Source: Hermetia illucens
Taxonomy: Eukaryota > Arthropoda > Insecta > Diptera > Stratiomyidae
Direction: 5' to 3'
DNA length: 64,000 nucleotides
NCBI RefSeq assembly: GCF_905115235.1
Contig: NC_051852.1
Span: 79,654,374 to 79,718,373 of the forward strand
Positions 22,100 through 32,400 of this stretch are shown here, piece after piece. The notes under the pieces are model-generated. The model did no database searches. It saw nothing but the letters and a program-made list of their open reading frames with translations, and was not told where the DNA came from. Position numbers and translations under genes: made by a program. Numbering within the stretch: the first letter of the stretch is position 1; every line of letters starts with the position of its first letter.

Positions 22100-22650
22100 A
22101 AATTTGTGGGCTAGCAACCTGCAAATTTTGAAACTTTATTGCTACCGAAACGTTAATAATGCCTCGGACAAGGACTAACCTCATGCCAAAAACCCTTGTC
22201 TATCGAAAACGGTATCGACGGTCCTGAGGCCTGCGCCTAACCGAAGGAAGTTGGGCCCTTTAGAGTACTCCTCTCCCTTTGCGGCAACATGTTTTTGTAC
22301 TCTAGAAATTCAAATGATAGCAGACGCGAATCCGATCTTGGGTTGACAGACTTCTAAATGCGATATTCCGGTCCAGGTTAAGGAGCATCACAATTGCACA
22401 ATGTTACTCACTAACGAAGACTCCCGATATAGTGGAGATGGATGTTTTCAATGAGCAATTGAATGCAGTTCAGGGGAGGCATCCTAAAGGTAACATTGTG
22501 ATCGTGATGGGTTATCTGAATGTCAAGGTTGGATCTGACAACACCTTGCTCGAATATGAAATGGGGAAACACGGTCTTGACGACCACGAGGATAATCGTG
22601 AATCAATCCGGTCTAGACCTGCCTTAGTAACGAACGATTCGATAACTCGA
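22100..22650 (+). mobile_element. RTE-like LINE endonuclease fragment, with a small opposed 3'-end scrap
   Basis: At 22360-22600 the plus strand encodes an APE endonuclease segment: VFNEQLNAVQGRHPKGNIVI, then VMGYLNVKVGSDNTLL and MGKHGL. The usual GDLN catalytic stretch has become GYLN. Upstream sequence from about 22200 is probably the 5' part of the same relic. At about 22605-22640 the text AATCCGGTCTAGACCTGCCT repeats the 3' end seen at 21640-21665, so a second piece is joined here after a large deletion. Confidence 0.6.
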
Positions 22651-23263
22651 ATAGACAGGTTGTGTCGACAGAAACCATTTTGCGAACAAGTGTATGTAGA
22701 ACTAAATAACAAATTTTTGCAAAGTGTTACAGCGATTAATTTTTTTAGACCGCATTTGTTACTTCGGGTTTGAATCCTTGAACTTCGGCTACGGGAAAGG
22801 AAATTTTCGCTTTTACGCTCGATACTTCTGTTGGAAAGCGAGGAGTGCGGGAAAAGAGAAGAGGTTGGTCACCCGTGCAGGGACTCGGCCATTTTGGGAG
22901 AAAGCTGGAGAGATGAAGTGCGCTATCATGTATTGGAGGTGAGAAATTTCGATGAACCGATTTTGAATAAATAACAATAACATAGTTAGTCACAATTTCA
23001 AATTCAAAGTATGTGTAGGTGTAATTATTTTTTTTTTTTTGCTAAACTGCAATCAAAACGTTACTATTACATAGCTCTAACGCAGCACAGACGAAATAGA
23101 AATCAATTGAAAAAGCTATGTCCGATGAGTAAAACAAAAATTAAATGAAAAAAAAAGAAAAATTACAAAAAAAGATGAACCAATAACTGAATTATCAATT
23201 GAAAACTCGTTAGCACGATTTATTAGAAAGAGGAAAATAATAAAAAAAAAGAAATTGAGAAAC
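22651..23263. other. no feature seen
   Basis: Includes an A-rich stretch at 23130-23260. A partly open frame at 22724-22942 has no motif. Confidence 0.35.
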
Positions 23264-23325
23264 TAAACGAGTCGGAACACCGGAAGCTGCTTCAAAGATT
23301 TCGTGTTCATATTATGTGAGAGACT
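23264..23325 (-). repeat. GTCT-type interspersed repeat, end fragment
   Basis: Short diverged remnant (GAGTCGGAACACCGGAAGCTG, then a TTATGTGAGAGA block) of the AACAAGTCGGGAAACC end of the family. Confidence 0.5.
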
Positions 23326-23982
23326 GTCTGTGCAGGATTTGCCATTTCTATATAGCTAAAAATACAAAATATTCCGCAATTTTTTTCTAAACTCCAAGAT
23401 ACCCATAAGTACATACATATCAACGACATAAATACTGTGTTCATCCTAAATAAACAGACATTGTCTATTACCGCATTGATAAAGTGATTTAACGTATCTT
23501 CACGCATTTCCACTTTACTCCGTGCACAAACGCACGTACGTAAATTAAAAACCGCTTGTAACCAGGTGCACATATGTTTAATACATTGGTTACTACCCGC
23601 AAGCTTTATTACACATACATATACATACACACGTCTACCTCGAATAATTTATTTACTTCCAATTAGTGTCTTACATCTGATACACTTTGCTTAAAAGTAG
23701 CTTAGAATTAGCTTAGCTAACTTAGAATTATTACAATGGGTGGCTATACATTGTTTGGCCTACCCGACCTTCCCTGTAATTAACTTTATTGTGTAAAAAT
23801 AAACTGTAATTTACAACGTTCCTTGGCTTTGTATTTAATTTACTTAACCTATTTTCAAAACTGCGTCCGCACTAATGACGCGAGAAGGTTTTATTTTACT
23901 TACTTACATCTACCTTATTACTACTTTTTACTACTACTTATTTCTACTTACATAAATACTTAATTCTACTATATACAAGCAC

Positions 23983-25806
23983 TTAATACTCATATAGTGC
24001 ATAGCCTCTTTGCACTCCTACCAGGCAAGGTGTGTCGAAGAGGGACAGGATTATTGATTTTAGGTCAGGGTTCAGTATCTGGCACGGCCTAAGAAAAGTC
24101 GCTAGTAGGATTGTTTTGCCCTGCTCATGTAGTCTTCTAATTTTTGGGTTTGGGTGGCTTTCAAGTTTATTGAAAAACCGCTCCGTAATGTTGAGAATAT
24201 ATTCTCTAATGGGGTGTATATTCGCTCGCCGGTATACATGGCGTTCCTGCCGCACTTCTTAGTCTTCCAATTGTAAGTCAATCCAGTGCAATGTCTTAAT
24301 ACACGGCGTTCGAAAGACATGCATTTATCCATGGCTTTCGAAGAGCAAGTGATCCACGAAGGGGCTCCGTAGCATATGATGAAGCTGATGAGAGTCTTAT
24401 ATAGGATCAGCTTAGTTTTGGTGCTTAGACCCACTTTTTTGCGAAGAAGAAAGTAGATCTTGCGCAATGCACCATTTGCTTTTCCAATGGCGAGTTTAAC
24501 ATGGTCGTTAAATCTTAGGAATTTGTTGAAATTGATTCCTAGATATTTGATGGATATCGACCCTCTTATTATTGTATTCCCGAGTTCCAGTTTCAGGCGT
24601 TTAGCCTTCCTGTGGATGGATCTAGATCTACAGACTTGTGTCTTGGTTGAGTTAATTTGATACCAGAGCTGGCTCTGGTAGTAGTAGCAGAGGTCAACCA
24701 AGTAATCCTCTATATCGCTAACTGCTTTGTCTGGGCGAAAATTAGAGGAGTAGACGAGTGTGTCGTCGGCATACTGCATAAGTTCTATACCGACCTCAGG
24801 GGAGGGGACATCAGCAGTGAAAATGTTGTATAAAGTAGGACTAGAAATGGATCCTTGCGGCACCCAGAAGTAACCGGTAAGAGATCGGAAATCTCATTTC
24901 CGACACTGACGTAAAAATGTCTATCCTCGAAGAAACTGATGGCAAGTCTGATCGTCTGGATTGGGAATTCAGATAATAGATTATCCTGTTTATCCAGACG
25001 GAACCAAAGGCCTTTTTTAAATCCAGAGCGCAAGCTACCGTGGGTTTGTTATTGACGTTAAGTCTGCTGGCCACAGTATCATGGAGGCAGCTCGGGGTGT
25101 GCTGTGTTCCGTGTTTAGCACGGAAACCGAACTGATGATCTGGAATAATGTTGTTAAGATTGCAGTGTTGGACCAGCCCTATGGTCCATGCTCTCTCAAA
25201 AAGCTTCCCCAGGTTAGATAGAAGTGAAACGGGTCTGAAGTTACCAGGTTCACAGGAGACACCTCCTTTCCGAATGGCTATAATTTTGGCTATTTTCCAA
25301 GTGGATGGGAAGTAGCCATTATTAATGCAGTTATTAAAAACCACAAGCAGGAACTTAATGGAGGCTACTGGAAGATTTTTTAAGACGAAATTCGTAATTC
25401 CATCTGCTGCTGACTTTTTACCGTTAAAGTTATGGGTAATAGCAGTGAGTTGTGATAAACTCAGAAATTTACTCGAATCAGTAGGCTTGTTGGAAGGGTT
25501 TTGGGCAGAAAAAGACGTGATTCTGTAGCAGTTCCTAGAAGTGAAATCTCTGACTGTTGAATCAATAGTCTTAGTGAGAGCCATTCTGTTGCTCGGAGGT
25601 ATTGCGTTGAGCTGCCGCTCGAAGAATTCTCCAAGTGTTTTTGCGTTCTCAGCATCACTGCAGACTCGCACTTTGTTTTGGGTTAGAACAAAGTTGCGGG
25701 CTTTGTATTTCCCCGTTAGTCTGTTGATACTTTGGAACATATTAGCTTCACGCTTAATGTCTGCAAGTTTGCGGGTCAATTCCTTGCTACGGAAGGTCGC
25801 CACCAT
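23983..25806 (-). pseudogene. LINE ORF2 C-part: reverse transcriptase
   Basis: The RT core shows VACALDLKKAFGSVW (the usual KAFDS has KAFGS), MPQGSISSPTLYNIF and MQYADDTLVYSS with the catalytic YADD intact. The thumb region (SIKYLGINFNKFLRFNDHVK) and C-terminal part follow. A frame break near 24850 separates the palm motifs. No RNase H domain follows. Confidence 0.85.
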
Positions 25807-25852
25807 ACCACGGATTAGCGTACCGAGACAGTTAATCCGGGAGAGTAATGCT

Positions 25853-26839
25853 TTATTTTTTTTTTTCCCCGTGCTCGTGAAATTTTCGCTTGAGATTACG
25901 CCTCCAAATCTGCCTAACTTTCAAGTGGAGCATTATCTCATGTGGAAGAGAATTGAATTCAAACTCATCGACTTTTATCAGCTTAGAGTTCCTGCGTGTA
26001 GCAGTATCAATAGCGTGAGACGCCAAGTTAATAGCCTCGTCGATTTCTTTGTCCGACAGATTGCGATTATTTGAGAGCTTTTTCAAGTTGAGTTTTGGTG
26101 CTAACTCAGCCCTGAATTTATCCCAGTCAGTGTGGGCGAAAGACCTAATTGTGGTCATTACTCTCTTTTTCAGAGAAAGAGGTGAGGAGAGTTTGAGATT
26201 GACCGCGAAATGGTCGGAAATGCCAGGTAAGGTATCACATGATATTACCTGAAAGCTTTGCTTCATTTCCATAGACAGAAGGAAGTGGTCTAATATAGAT
26301 TGACTACTGGGCCTTGACGGAGAATTCGGCAAGATCATCACGAGATTGGTAGGCGAGAAAGGGTCGTGGATCCATTTGAGCAGGGAGTTAATGGCCGTGT
26401 CGCCCCAGTGAGTGTGCCTGGAGTTGAAGTCGCCTCGAAAGACAAGGTAATTAGATTTCAACTGGAGATCGGTCAAGACTATTAAGTCATGGCCCAGTTC
26501 CTCATTTCTAGATTGGCACCTAATATAAACGGAGACAATGAGAATCCGTTTATTGCCAGCCGTTTTAATGAAAGCCGCCGCGGCGGAACAGGTTAGCAGG
26601 TTGTCTATGGCGACTTCCTCGAATTCATAATCTTTTTTGATTAATAGAGCAGAGCGGGTGTTGTTGTCGTCCCGGATGGTATTATATCCGGTGAAGTTCA
26701 CGTTATGCCTGCTTTTAAGATGGGTCTCCGAAACGCAATAAATGTCTGCTTTCAGAAAGTCGATCAACAACTGGGCAGTGGCACGTTTGGCATGAGATAC
26801 AAGAGACGCGGAGTTAAAAGTAACGATACTTAACTCCAT
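25853..26839 (-). pseudogene. LINE ORF2 N-part: APE endonuclease
   Basis: It opens MELSIVTFNSASLVSHAKRA and continues with the family motifs YCVSETHLK, FRGDFNSRHTHWGD and LPGISDHFAV (SDH catalytic site). It stays open for 328 codons, then leaves frame at a long A-run (plus-strand T-run near 25853-25866). The start codon overlaps the ORF1 stop. Confidence 0.85.
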
Positions 26840-28536
26840 AAATTAAGAATAAGTTTAATGGCAGCGAATTGCCGTTGTTCATTTGTGCTGGCTGCGGTGA
26901 GGGCTCCAACCAATTCACGGAATGCAGTCGGCTGGTTTGGGAGAGACTTTGTTGGAGGTGGAGGTGCAGGGGCCACCCGGGGCAGTGATTGTTTCATGGC
27001 TTGGGCGTAAGATATGCTGGGTTTGGCCAAACTTTGCGACAGTTGTGCTACTGCCTGTTTGGTTTGCTGTGCTTCTTTAGATTTGCGGGCTTTGGCAGCT
27101 TCTTTTCGGGCCAGCATATCTTTATATGCTGAGCAACCGTGTGTCCGGATAGCTGAGTGGTTAGAGCGCAAGGCTGTCGTACGGAAGGTCGCGGTTCAAA
27201 TCTCACTGGTCGCAGTGAAATTTGTATCGTGATTTGACGTCGGATACCAGTCGACTCAGCTGTGAATGAGTACCTGAGTCAAATCAGGGTAATAATCTCG
27301 GGTGAGCGCAATGCTGACCACATTGCCTCCTAGTGTACCGTTATGGTCTTGAATGAAGTGCTCTAACACACTTCAAGGCCATGATCCAACATGGATTGTT
27401 GCGCCAACGATTATTATTATTATTAACCGCGGAAGCTGGCGGGATGTCCGACTCTGCCGCAGTTGCAGCATTGCGGCACGTCCGTTGAGGGGCGTGGGCA
27501 GTCGCCACGCGGGTGTTTTGTGGTGCACTTAACGCACCGATGTACAATTGTACAATTTTGAGCAACGTGCCCAAAATTTTAACAATTGAAACATTGAATC
27601 TGTCCCAACGGTCTTATTTTTTCTAAAGTAACCTTCTGGTGGAGAATGTATTTCACCTTGAAGGCGTCGTTGAGCTCTTGAGAGGGCTCGAAGATCACTA
27701 TAAAAAGTCCCGATTGAGACTTCATTGGGAGAGAAGGATTCCCCTTATGTAGAGCTTTGTCCTGATTTTAAGCTGCGGAAGCTCATTTCTACAGCATCGG
27801 TTTCCCGATGTAGTCCTCGAATAATGAGGGACTGCGTCCTCAGGGATTGAGGGGTGCTCATTATGGCGTTTAAGCCTTGCTCTTTGATAAGAGCGAATAT
27901 TTTGCCGAGATCCTCAATGGATTCGGCGAAAATGAGGGTTTTATCCGCCTTCGTGTTCTTGAGAGTTACCTTTATCCCTTTTGCCTTAAGGGACCTTAGC
28001 AGAACAGGGACATTCAATGAATTTCCGGTAATTACCGGTATCTTTTGCTTCTTTGGTTTCTGAGCGGGGGTTGGGGAATTATTTGCCTGGAGAGTACTTT
28101 CACCAATTTTAACACTTTTCGCACTAACCTTACTCCTTTTTGGCTTACGTCTTGTGACGAAGTTGAATGGGTCTTCGTCCTCCGATGTTGCGGCAGTGAT
28201 ATTGCTGATTATAGTCTTGTTGGCTCCAACGTTGTTGGCTTCGACGTTGCCGGCTACGATGTTGCTGGCGTCTACGTTGTTCGGCTCTATCAAGATAGCT
28301 TCGGAGAAAGCAGACGCACATCCCACGATGTCGTTCACTTCAATAGGGTGTCCAGCTTGCAGGTTTTCCTTCTCCTGCCGTTTTTCCCGTTCTGCTCTGA
28401 GCTCTGCGATCTCCTCCTTCAGCATCTTGATTATTTCGAGCAAATTTGCTCGACTCTCGTTTCCGGGGCCCGAGCCCCCCTCTTCGTCAGAGGGGCCCCC
28501 GGGTCTTCGCCCTCTTGGCGGACATCCTGTCTCCAA
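26830..28536 (-). pseudogene. LINE ORF1 (gag-like, zinc knuckles), interrupted by a SINE
   Basis: The first 263 codons (28536-27745) hold an acidic and coiled segment (LLEIIKMLKEEIAELRAERE), then a basic segment and an RNA-binding-like domain (KAKGIKVTLKNTKADKTLIF). CCHC knuckles follow at about 27600-27430: a first one damaged by a stop after CFNC, then CVKCTTKHPRGDC and CCNCGRVGHPAS. The SINE splits the sequence here. The tail resumes at 27134 with YKDMLARKEAAKARKS and ends LILNLWS. Confidence 0.8.
27135..27429 (+). mobile_element. tRNA-derived SINE inserted in a LINE, with 5-bp target duplications
   Basis: The SINE proper is 27140-27424. The head resembles a tRNA: A box TAGCTGAGTGG at about 27150 and B box GGTTCAAATCT at about 27193. 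A body shared with 16584-16794 follows, then a (ATT)n tail. AACCG occurs on both sides (27135-27139 and 27425-27429). Removing the SINE and one AACCG rejoins the host LINE's codons as SFRGCSAYKD, so the insertion point is certain. The tail type suggests mobilisation by a LINE with a matching 3' end. Confidence 0.92.
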
Positions 28537-28620
28537 GCCCGTCCCCCGTGGAAGTCAGAAATTTTCCGATTCACTGAAAGAAAACAGAAAAAAAACAATT
28601 GCATGTAAATTGTACTTTAA

Positions 28621-28657
28621 TATACGGTGTCTCAATAATATTGAGATACACTGTATA
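28621..28657. repeat. short imperfect palindrome
   Basis: TATACGGTGTCTCAAT faces ATTGAGATACACTGTATA with a 3-base loop and one 2-base bulge. It lies between the LINE 5' end and the next repeat copy. Function unknown; it may be a remnant of a small element. Confidence 0.6.
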
Positions 28658-28765
28658 TTTCACCGCACTATACTTCCTTTGTAACTGTTGCTATGCTTTA
28701 GCAGAGCACTCTGCTTGCTCCGTCGCTTGTCACTTATTCTTTGAATTATAATACCTCCACTTTTT

Positions 28766-28807
28766 AAGGTTTTGTGTAAACACAAAACCTTATTAAAATC
28801 GGTTTAC

Positions 28808-28839
<32 letters not shown>

Positions 28840-29549
28840 ACACGCATTTTTCTCGGAGACGGTTATAGCGATTGACACCAAATTTGGTAGAAAGGTGGGA
28901 ACTGTGAACGCTCACACATACAGTGAGTTACATCCTTTTACGTTGAATTTAAGGGGGGGTCCCCATACATGCCAAAGGGGGGTGTAAATTTTTTTTTTCA
29001 TCAAATATAGTCATGTGGGGTACCAAATTAAAGGTCTCGATTAGTACTTTTCGAAGCCGGTCTTAGTTTTGACATCTCTTGGAAACGTGGGGAGTGCGGG
29101 AGGTTGAAAGCGATCATTTTTTTAAGGGGGCCATTCTCAGAAACTACCAAACCAAAAAATCTGAAAAAAATCAGGAGGCTGCCACTATATGGTGCCTTGG
29201 CTCCGAAATACCTTTCATACCGATATCTGTTCAAATAAAGTTAATAATAGTATATTACTATAATTTTTTGTAATTGGCTGGAAACCCCCGTTAAATTCAT
29301 CCTAGCGGCACGAAATTCTGCAGTGATATAGGCCATAACATAGAGCATGATCGTACCAAGTTTGACGGAAATCGCATTATTACTAACAAATTTATAATAC
29401 GTTGAAGTTGTTGCTTCTTTGAAAATTGAAGACTATCAATGTCAATATCACCCGAAAGTGGACATATGCAAATATTACGTGCTACGTACTAAGAAATACA
29501 CAAAACCTTTCGTACCTGAAGCGTCCAGCTTCCGGTTTCCCGACTTGTT
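28766..29549 (+). repeat. GTCT-type interspersed repeat, copy 5 (full length)
   Basis: A 784-bp reference copy. It starts with the 26-bp palindrome AAGGTTTTGTGT/AAACACAAAACCTT, then ATTAAAATCGG and (GTCT)n. Then come CACGCATTTTTCTCGGAGAC, ACACCAAATTTGGTAGAA and the G-run block. It ends GCTTCCGGTTTCCCGACTTG. The internal GTCT-type microsatellite recalls mini-me/DINE-like (Helitron-related) repeats of flies. That assignment is inference. Confidence 0.9.
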
Positions 29550-29754
29550 CTATTTATTTCGCAGCGCACGTCCGCTCGCCTCGAGATCTCGAAGTAAACT
29601 GCGAATAATTGACACTGATATGCAAATAACTACAAACAGCCAAAAAAGGAAAACTAAATCGTCCCCATGGACCACGCCGTTCATATAGGTTCACTTTGTA
29701 TGATGGTGAAGTTATACATGTCTTGAGGTGCAGTAAATTAACCTGAAATGCGAA

Positions 29755-30082
29755 ATTTTGACCTTTTATAACTTTATCGGATTGCGCTCGAACTTTTCAA
29801 AATTATGTCCTATATTATCACCTATGCCGCTGCCAAATTTTGTATTTCTGGAACGAGCTTTAGGGGGGTTTTCCGGTAATTTTCAAAAAAATGGCAATTT
29901 ACTATTGTTAACTTTATTTGTTCAGACACCGGAACGTAATTGTAACTGTATTTTTTGTAGAATGCTTATTCGGATAGGTTTTAAGAATGAAACCTGTTTC
30001 ACTTTCAGGAGCTTATAAATGCTCCCCTATGTTTCACCCAACATCAAAAGTAGGGTAAATTTCGAAAAGTACTAGTTTTTAA
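29755..30082 (-). repeat. GTCT-type interspersed repeat, diverged fragment
   Basis: The order of blocks (TTTTATAACTTTATCGG, GGGGGGTTTTCCGGTAATTT, TTAACTTTATTTGTTCAGAC, TTTCGAAAAGTACT) follows the reverse orientation of the family but with heavy divergence. It ends about 40 bases before the splice acceptor of the orphan exon at 30121. Confidence 0.5.
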
Positions 30083-30120
30083 TTAATTAAATATTACTCC
30101 TTTTTTTTCTTCTAAATTAG

Positions 30121-30321
30121 GCTGGTGGAATGTTCATCCTATTTTCCTCCGGTAGTCTGGGATTTTCAATGACCGCGTTTTTCTTACCGTGCGTGATTTT
30201 AAATTTGTCAGTAGCCAAGCATATGGTAAGCAGGAAACATAACATCACCATGGACGAGATGCTACACACTAAATATTTCTCTGCCGCTTCATTAATATTT
30301 TTCGGAATATTGCCGAAATGA
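30121..30321 (+). CDS. orphan last exon, amino-acid-transporter-like membrane protein
   Basis: A pyrimidine-rich acceptor (CTTTTTTTTCTTCTAAATTAG) ends at 30120. The open frame reads AGGMFILFSSGSLGFSMTAF, then FLPCVILNLSVAKHMVSRKH, a polar stretch, YFSAASLIFFGILPK and a TGA at 30319-30321. A glycine-rich turn before a hydrophobic FLP-containing helix recalls the last helices of SLC32/36/38 carriers; this is inference. I found no matching upstream exon in the window. A good donor (GTAAGC at about 30222) also lies inside. It may be the 3' end of a gene with a giant intron, or an exon stranded by rearrangement. Confidence 0.45.
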   Translation, partial: AGGMFILFSSGSLGFSMTAFFLPCVILNLSVAKHMVSRKHNITMDEMLHTKYFSAASLIFFGILPK

Positions 30322-30659
30322 AATCATAGATTTTAACAAGGAAGATTTTTAAACGATATTAGAGTAAGAGCCCACGGACCGAGACCTACGTCATAGTTTA
30401 AAATTTGAAAATTCGTCTGTAGAAAGTCCCCACAAGTATACGAACAATAGCGTACTACAAAGTTTAAGTCCTAGTGGGCCCCGCAGGTAAGCAAGGTAAA
30501 TAAAATTCACGCTATAGTATAAAGGGTATTTTTTATATCTTCTATCTTTCGGGGTATTATCTGAAATCAAGTTTTACATTCCAGACAATTATCATAGTGG
30601 TAACATCTCGCCACAGACCAAAATCCAATAAAATATAGACTTATCTACGTCATTGTTGT

Positions 30660-30707
30660 TGTTGTTGATTGTTGCCAACGATTATTATTATTATTAACTA
30701 TAAGAAT
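30660..30707 (+). repeat. SINE tail scrap
   Basis: GATTGTTGCCAACGATTATT followed by further ATT units is the last 40 or so bases of the SINE family found at 16584 and 27140. A short GTT repeat precedes it. Confidence 0.6.
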
Positions 30708-30846
30708 TTATTTCCTTTGCAGCCAGACACTTTGGGCAGTGCCAGCCCCTGCCAGACCAGCGCTTTTGGCACCTGGTACACACATTAATTTCCTAAAAAA
30801 AAATGTCGCCTTTACACCACTAAAATTATAATAACACAAAAGCTAC

Positions 30847-31082
30847 TATAGCTAGATCTAAGTGCAATTATGCGGTGTTTCCAGCGATTAGTTATTTGAA
30901 ATTATAAAAAATTTGTTTTTTCTTATTCGTTAGTGTTGATATTTTTATTTCTGCAAATACCGATATTTCGGGAACCACTTCTTCCCTTCATCAGTGCTAA
31001 CAAAACTTGTCTGCAAAAATAAAAATATTAACTCTAGCGAATAAGAAAAAACAAGTTTTTTATAATTTCATATAGCTAGATC
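30847..31082. mobile_element. palindromic MITE-like element
   Basis: Inverted arms of about 59 bp (30898-30956 and 31011-31069), roughly 90 percent alike by eye, flank a loop containing ATATTTCGGGAACCACTTCT. The 12-bp direct repeat TATAGCTAGATC lies at 30847-30858 and 31071-31082. It might mark the insertion or be chance. No coding capacity. Confidence 0.65.
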
Positions 31083-32400
31083 ATTGCAATAAACGTTGAA
31101 TCGTAGCTAGGACTTCACTCTAGAAAAAGAGACTTTATTTCTAACAAAAAAGTAAGCTGCGTATAAATAGTAGCTTTCCAAATACAAAAATTGTATTTTT
31201 CTCCCCCAAATATTTTTCTCGAATTTTTATCATACATACACATCGTGGGGACGAAGGATGGACCGGTTTTGGGGCCGCTGGCAAGAATGGTTAGATTGTG
31301 GAATTTTGTTTTCTTCACTTTTGGGTCGAACACTGGGAAATTTCATCCACAGGTAGCGAACTAAGAAGTTCAAACGTATTGTTTGGGAGTAGCACTTTTT
31401 TCCTGGTCTGCCTCCTGGAAGTATTTGTGGGCGCAAACGCCGCAGAGTTATCGTTGCTATTGCAGAGGATACACAATATTGCATTGGAAGTTGGGTTGCA
31501 GACTGGGGACGCATTGAAGGCATAGTTGGGGGGAATTGCACCATTTCTTGGTGCGCCTTAACCTGGCATTGGTGCATTGCTTTACCTTGGGAAAATAGTA
31601 TTCAATTTTCCTAACACTATAACCGAGTTTGCCTTACGAAGGTATGGTTGAACCGTGAAAAGTTATTTTCACCGTTCTTATTTGGATTGACGCTTAGGGT
31701 TATACCGTTTAAGCGTGTGGGAAAAAGTGTCACCGTTTGGAGCTCTGTGAGCGCTTTCAGGAGTCGACAAAGTAATGGTAATTGACAACACAAACGTTAA
31801 CGAAACCTGTGTAGAATTTCTAAGGAAAAATTTTCCACGCAGTGCAAAGTAACGACCCAGAATACAAAGCGATCCCTCATGTAATTCTAAGACTAGAATA
31901 TTAAATCAATTTTTTCGATTTATTAACACTTTAACCACCACAGGCATTTTAATTTCTGAAAAAAAAAACTTGACGCATTTATAATTTTAGAAGATTAATA
32001 ACGTCAAAATTACGATAGGAAGAATATTGGAGTGAAAGTTAAACCACAACTAAGGCATCATTCTAAAATAAAACGGTTTATCTGGAAAAAGAAAGGACCA
32101 ATAACTCCCCGAATGAAGAAATTATGTTTTTCACCTCCAAAATTTGGCTGTTTTATCCAATCTTTCCGGAATTTTATCATACACGAGGTAGGTAGGTATC
32201 AGTGGCCGCTGCGAGGAACCCAATTGATGATGCGTTTTAATGCTACAAACTCCTGAAACCATAGTTGCTGTTACCAAAGCAGGAAGGCAGAGTCCAGTCG
32301 GCTCACATCTTCAAAACTAGCCCGCGGCATTCACGAAGGAAAGCAGCTAGAAATCTCTCTGATGTCTCCAAAGAATGGTTTACCCAGTCCGTAGCCTGAC
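31083..32400. other. unassigned, probably old mobile DNA
   Basis: Base composition is more even than in the AT-rich spacers, and overlapping open frames occur on both strands near 31230-31577. A weak Tc1-like hint is described under rejected items. No feature can be assigned with confidence. Confidence 0.35.

Larger units (their letters stand above)
23640..28615 (-). mobile_element. Jockey-type LINE, nearly full length, broken
   Basis: Minus-strand non-LTR retrotransposon. In order it has ORF1 (28536 to 26830) with zinc knuckles, then ORF2 (26839 to 23983) with an APE endonuclease and reverse transcriptase but no RNase H. A 3' UTR with AATAAA follows, near 23650. ORF1 and ORF2 overlap by 10 bases (26830-26839), a layout known in the Jockey group. 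ORF1 has a stop in the first knuckle and a frame break near 27.7 kb. ORF2 breaks at an A-run near 25.85 kb and near 24.85 kb. A SINE sits in ORF1. It is immobile but comparatively young given the long open stretches. Confidence 0.88.

Noticed and set aside
27140-27215. tRNA gene inside the LINE
   Set aside because: The A and B boxes belong to the SINE head; the acceptor and anticodon arms do not fold properly and the body continues into SINE sequence.
28790-28840. CRISPR-like or simple satellite reading of the GTCT tract
   Set aside because: It is a tetranucleotide microsatellite internal to a dispersed repeat, seen in several copies at the same place.
31590-31960. Possible second Tc1-like relic (GKSVTVWSSVSAF and NDPEYKA resemble GGSVMVWG and NDPKHKA)
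   Set aside because: Only two short, heavily broken matches and no inverted ends; too weak to call.
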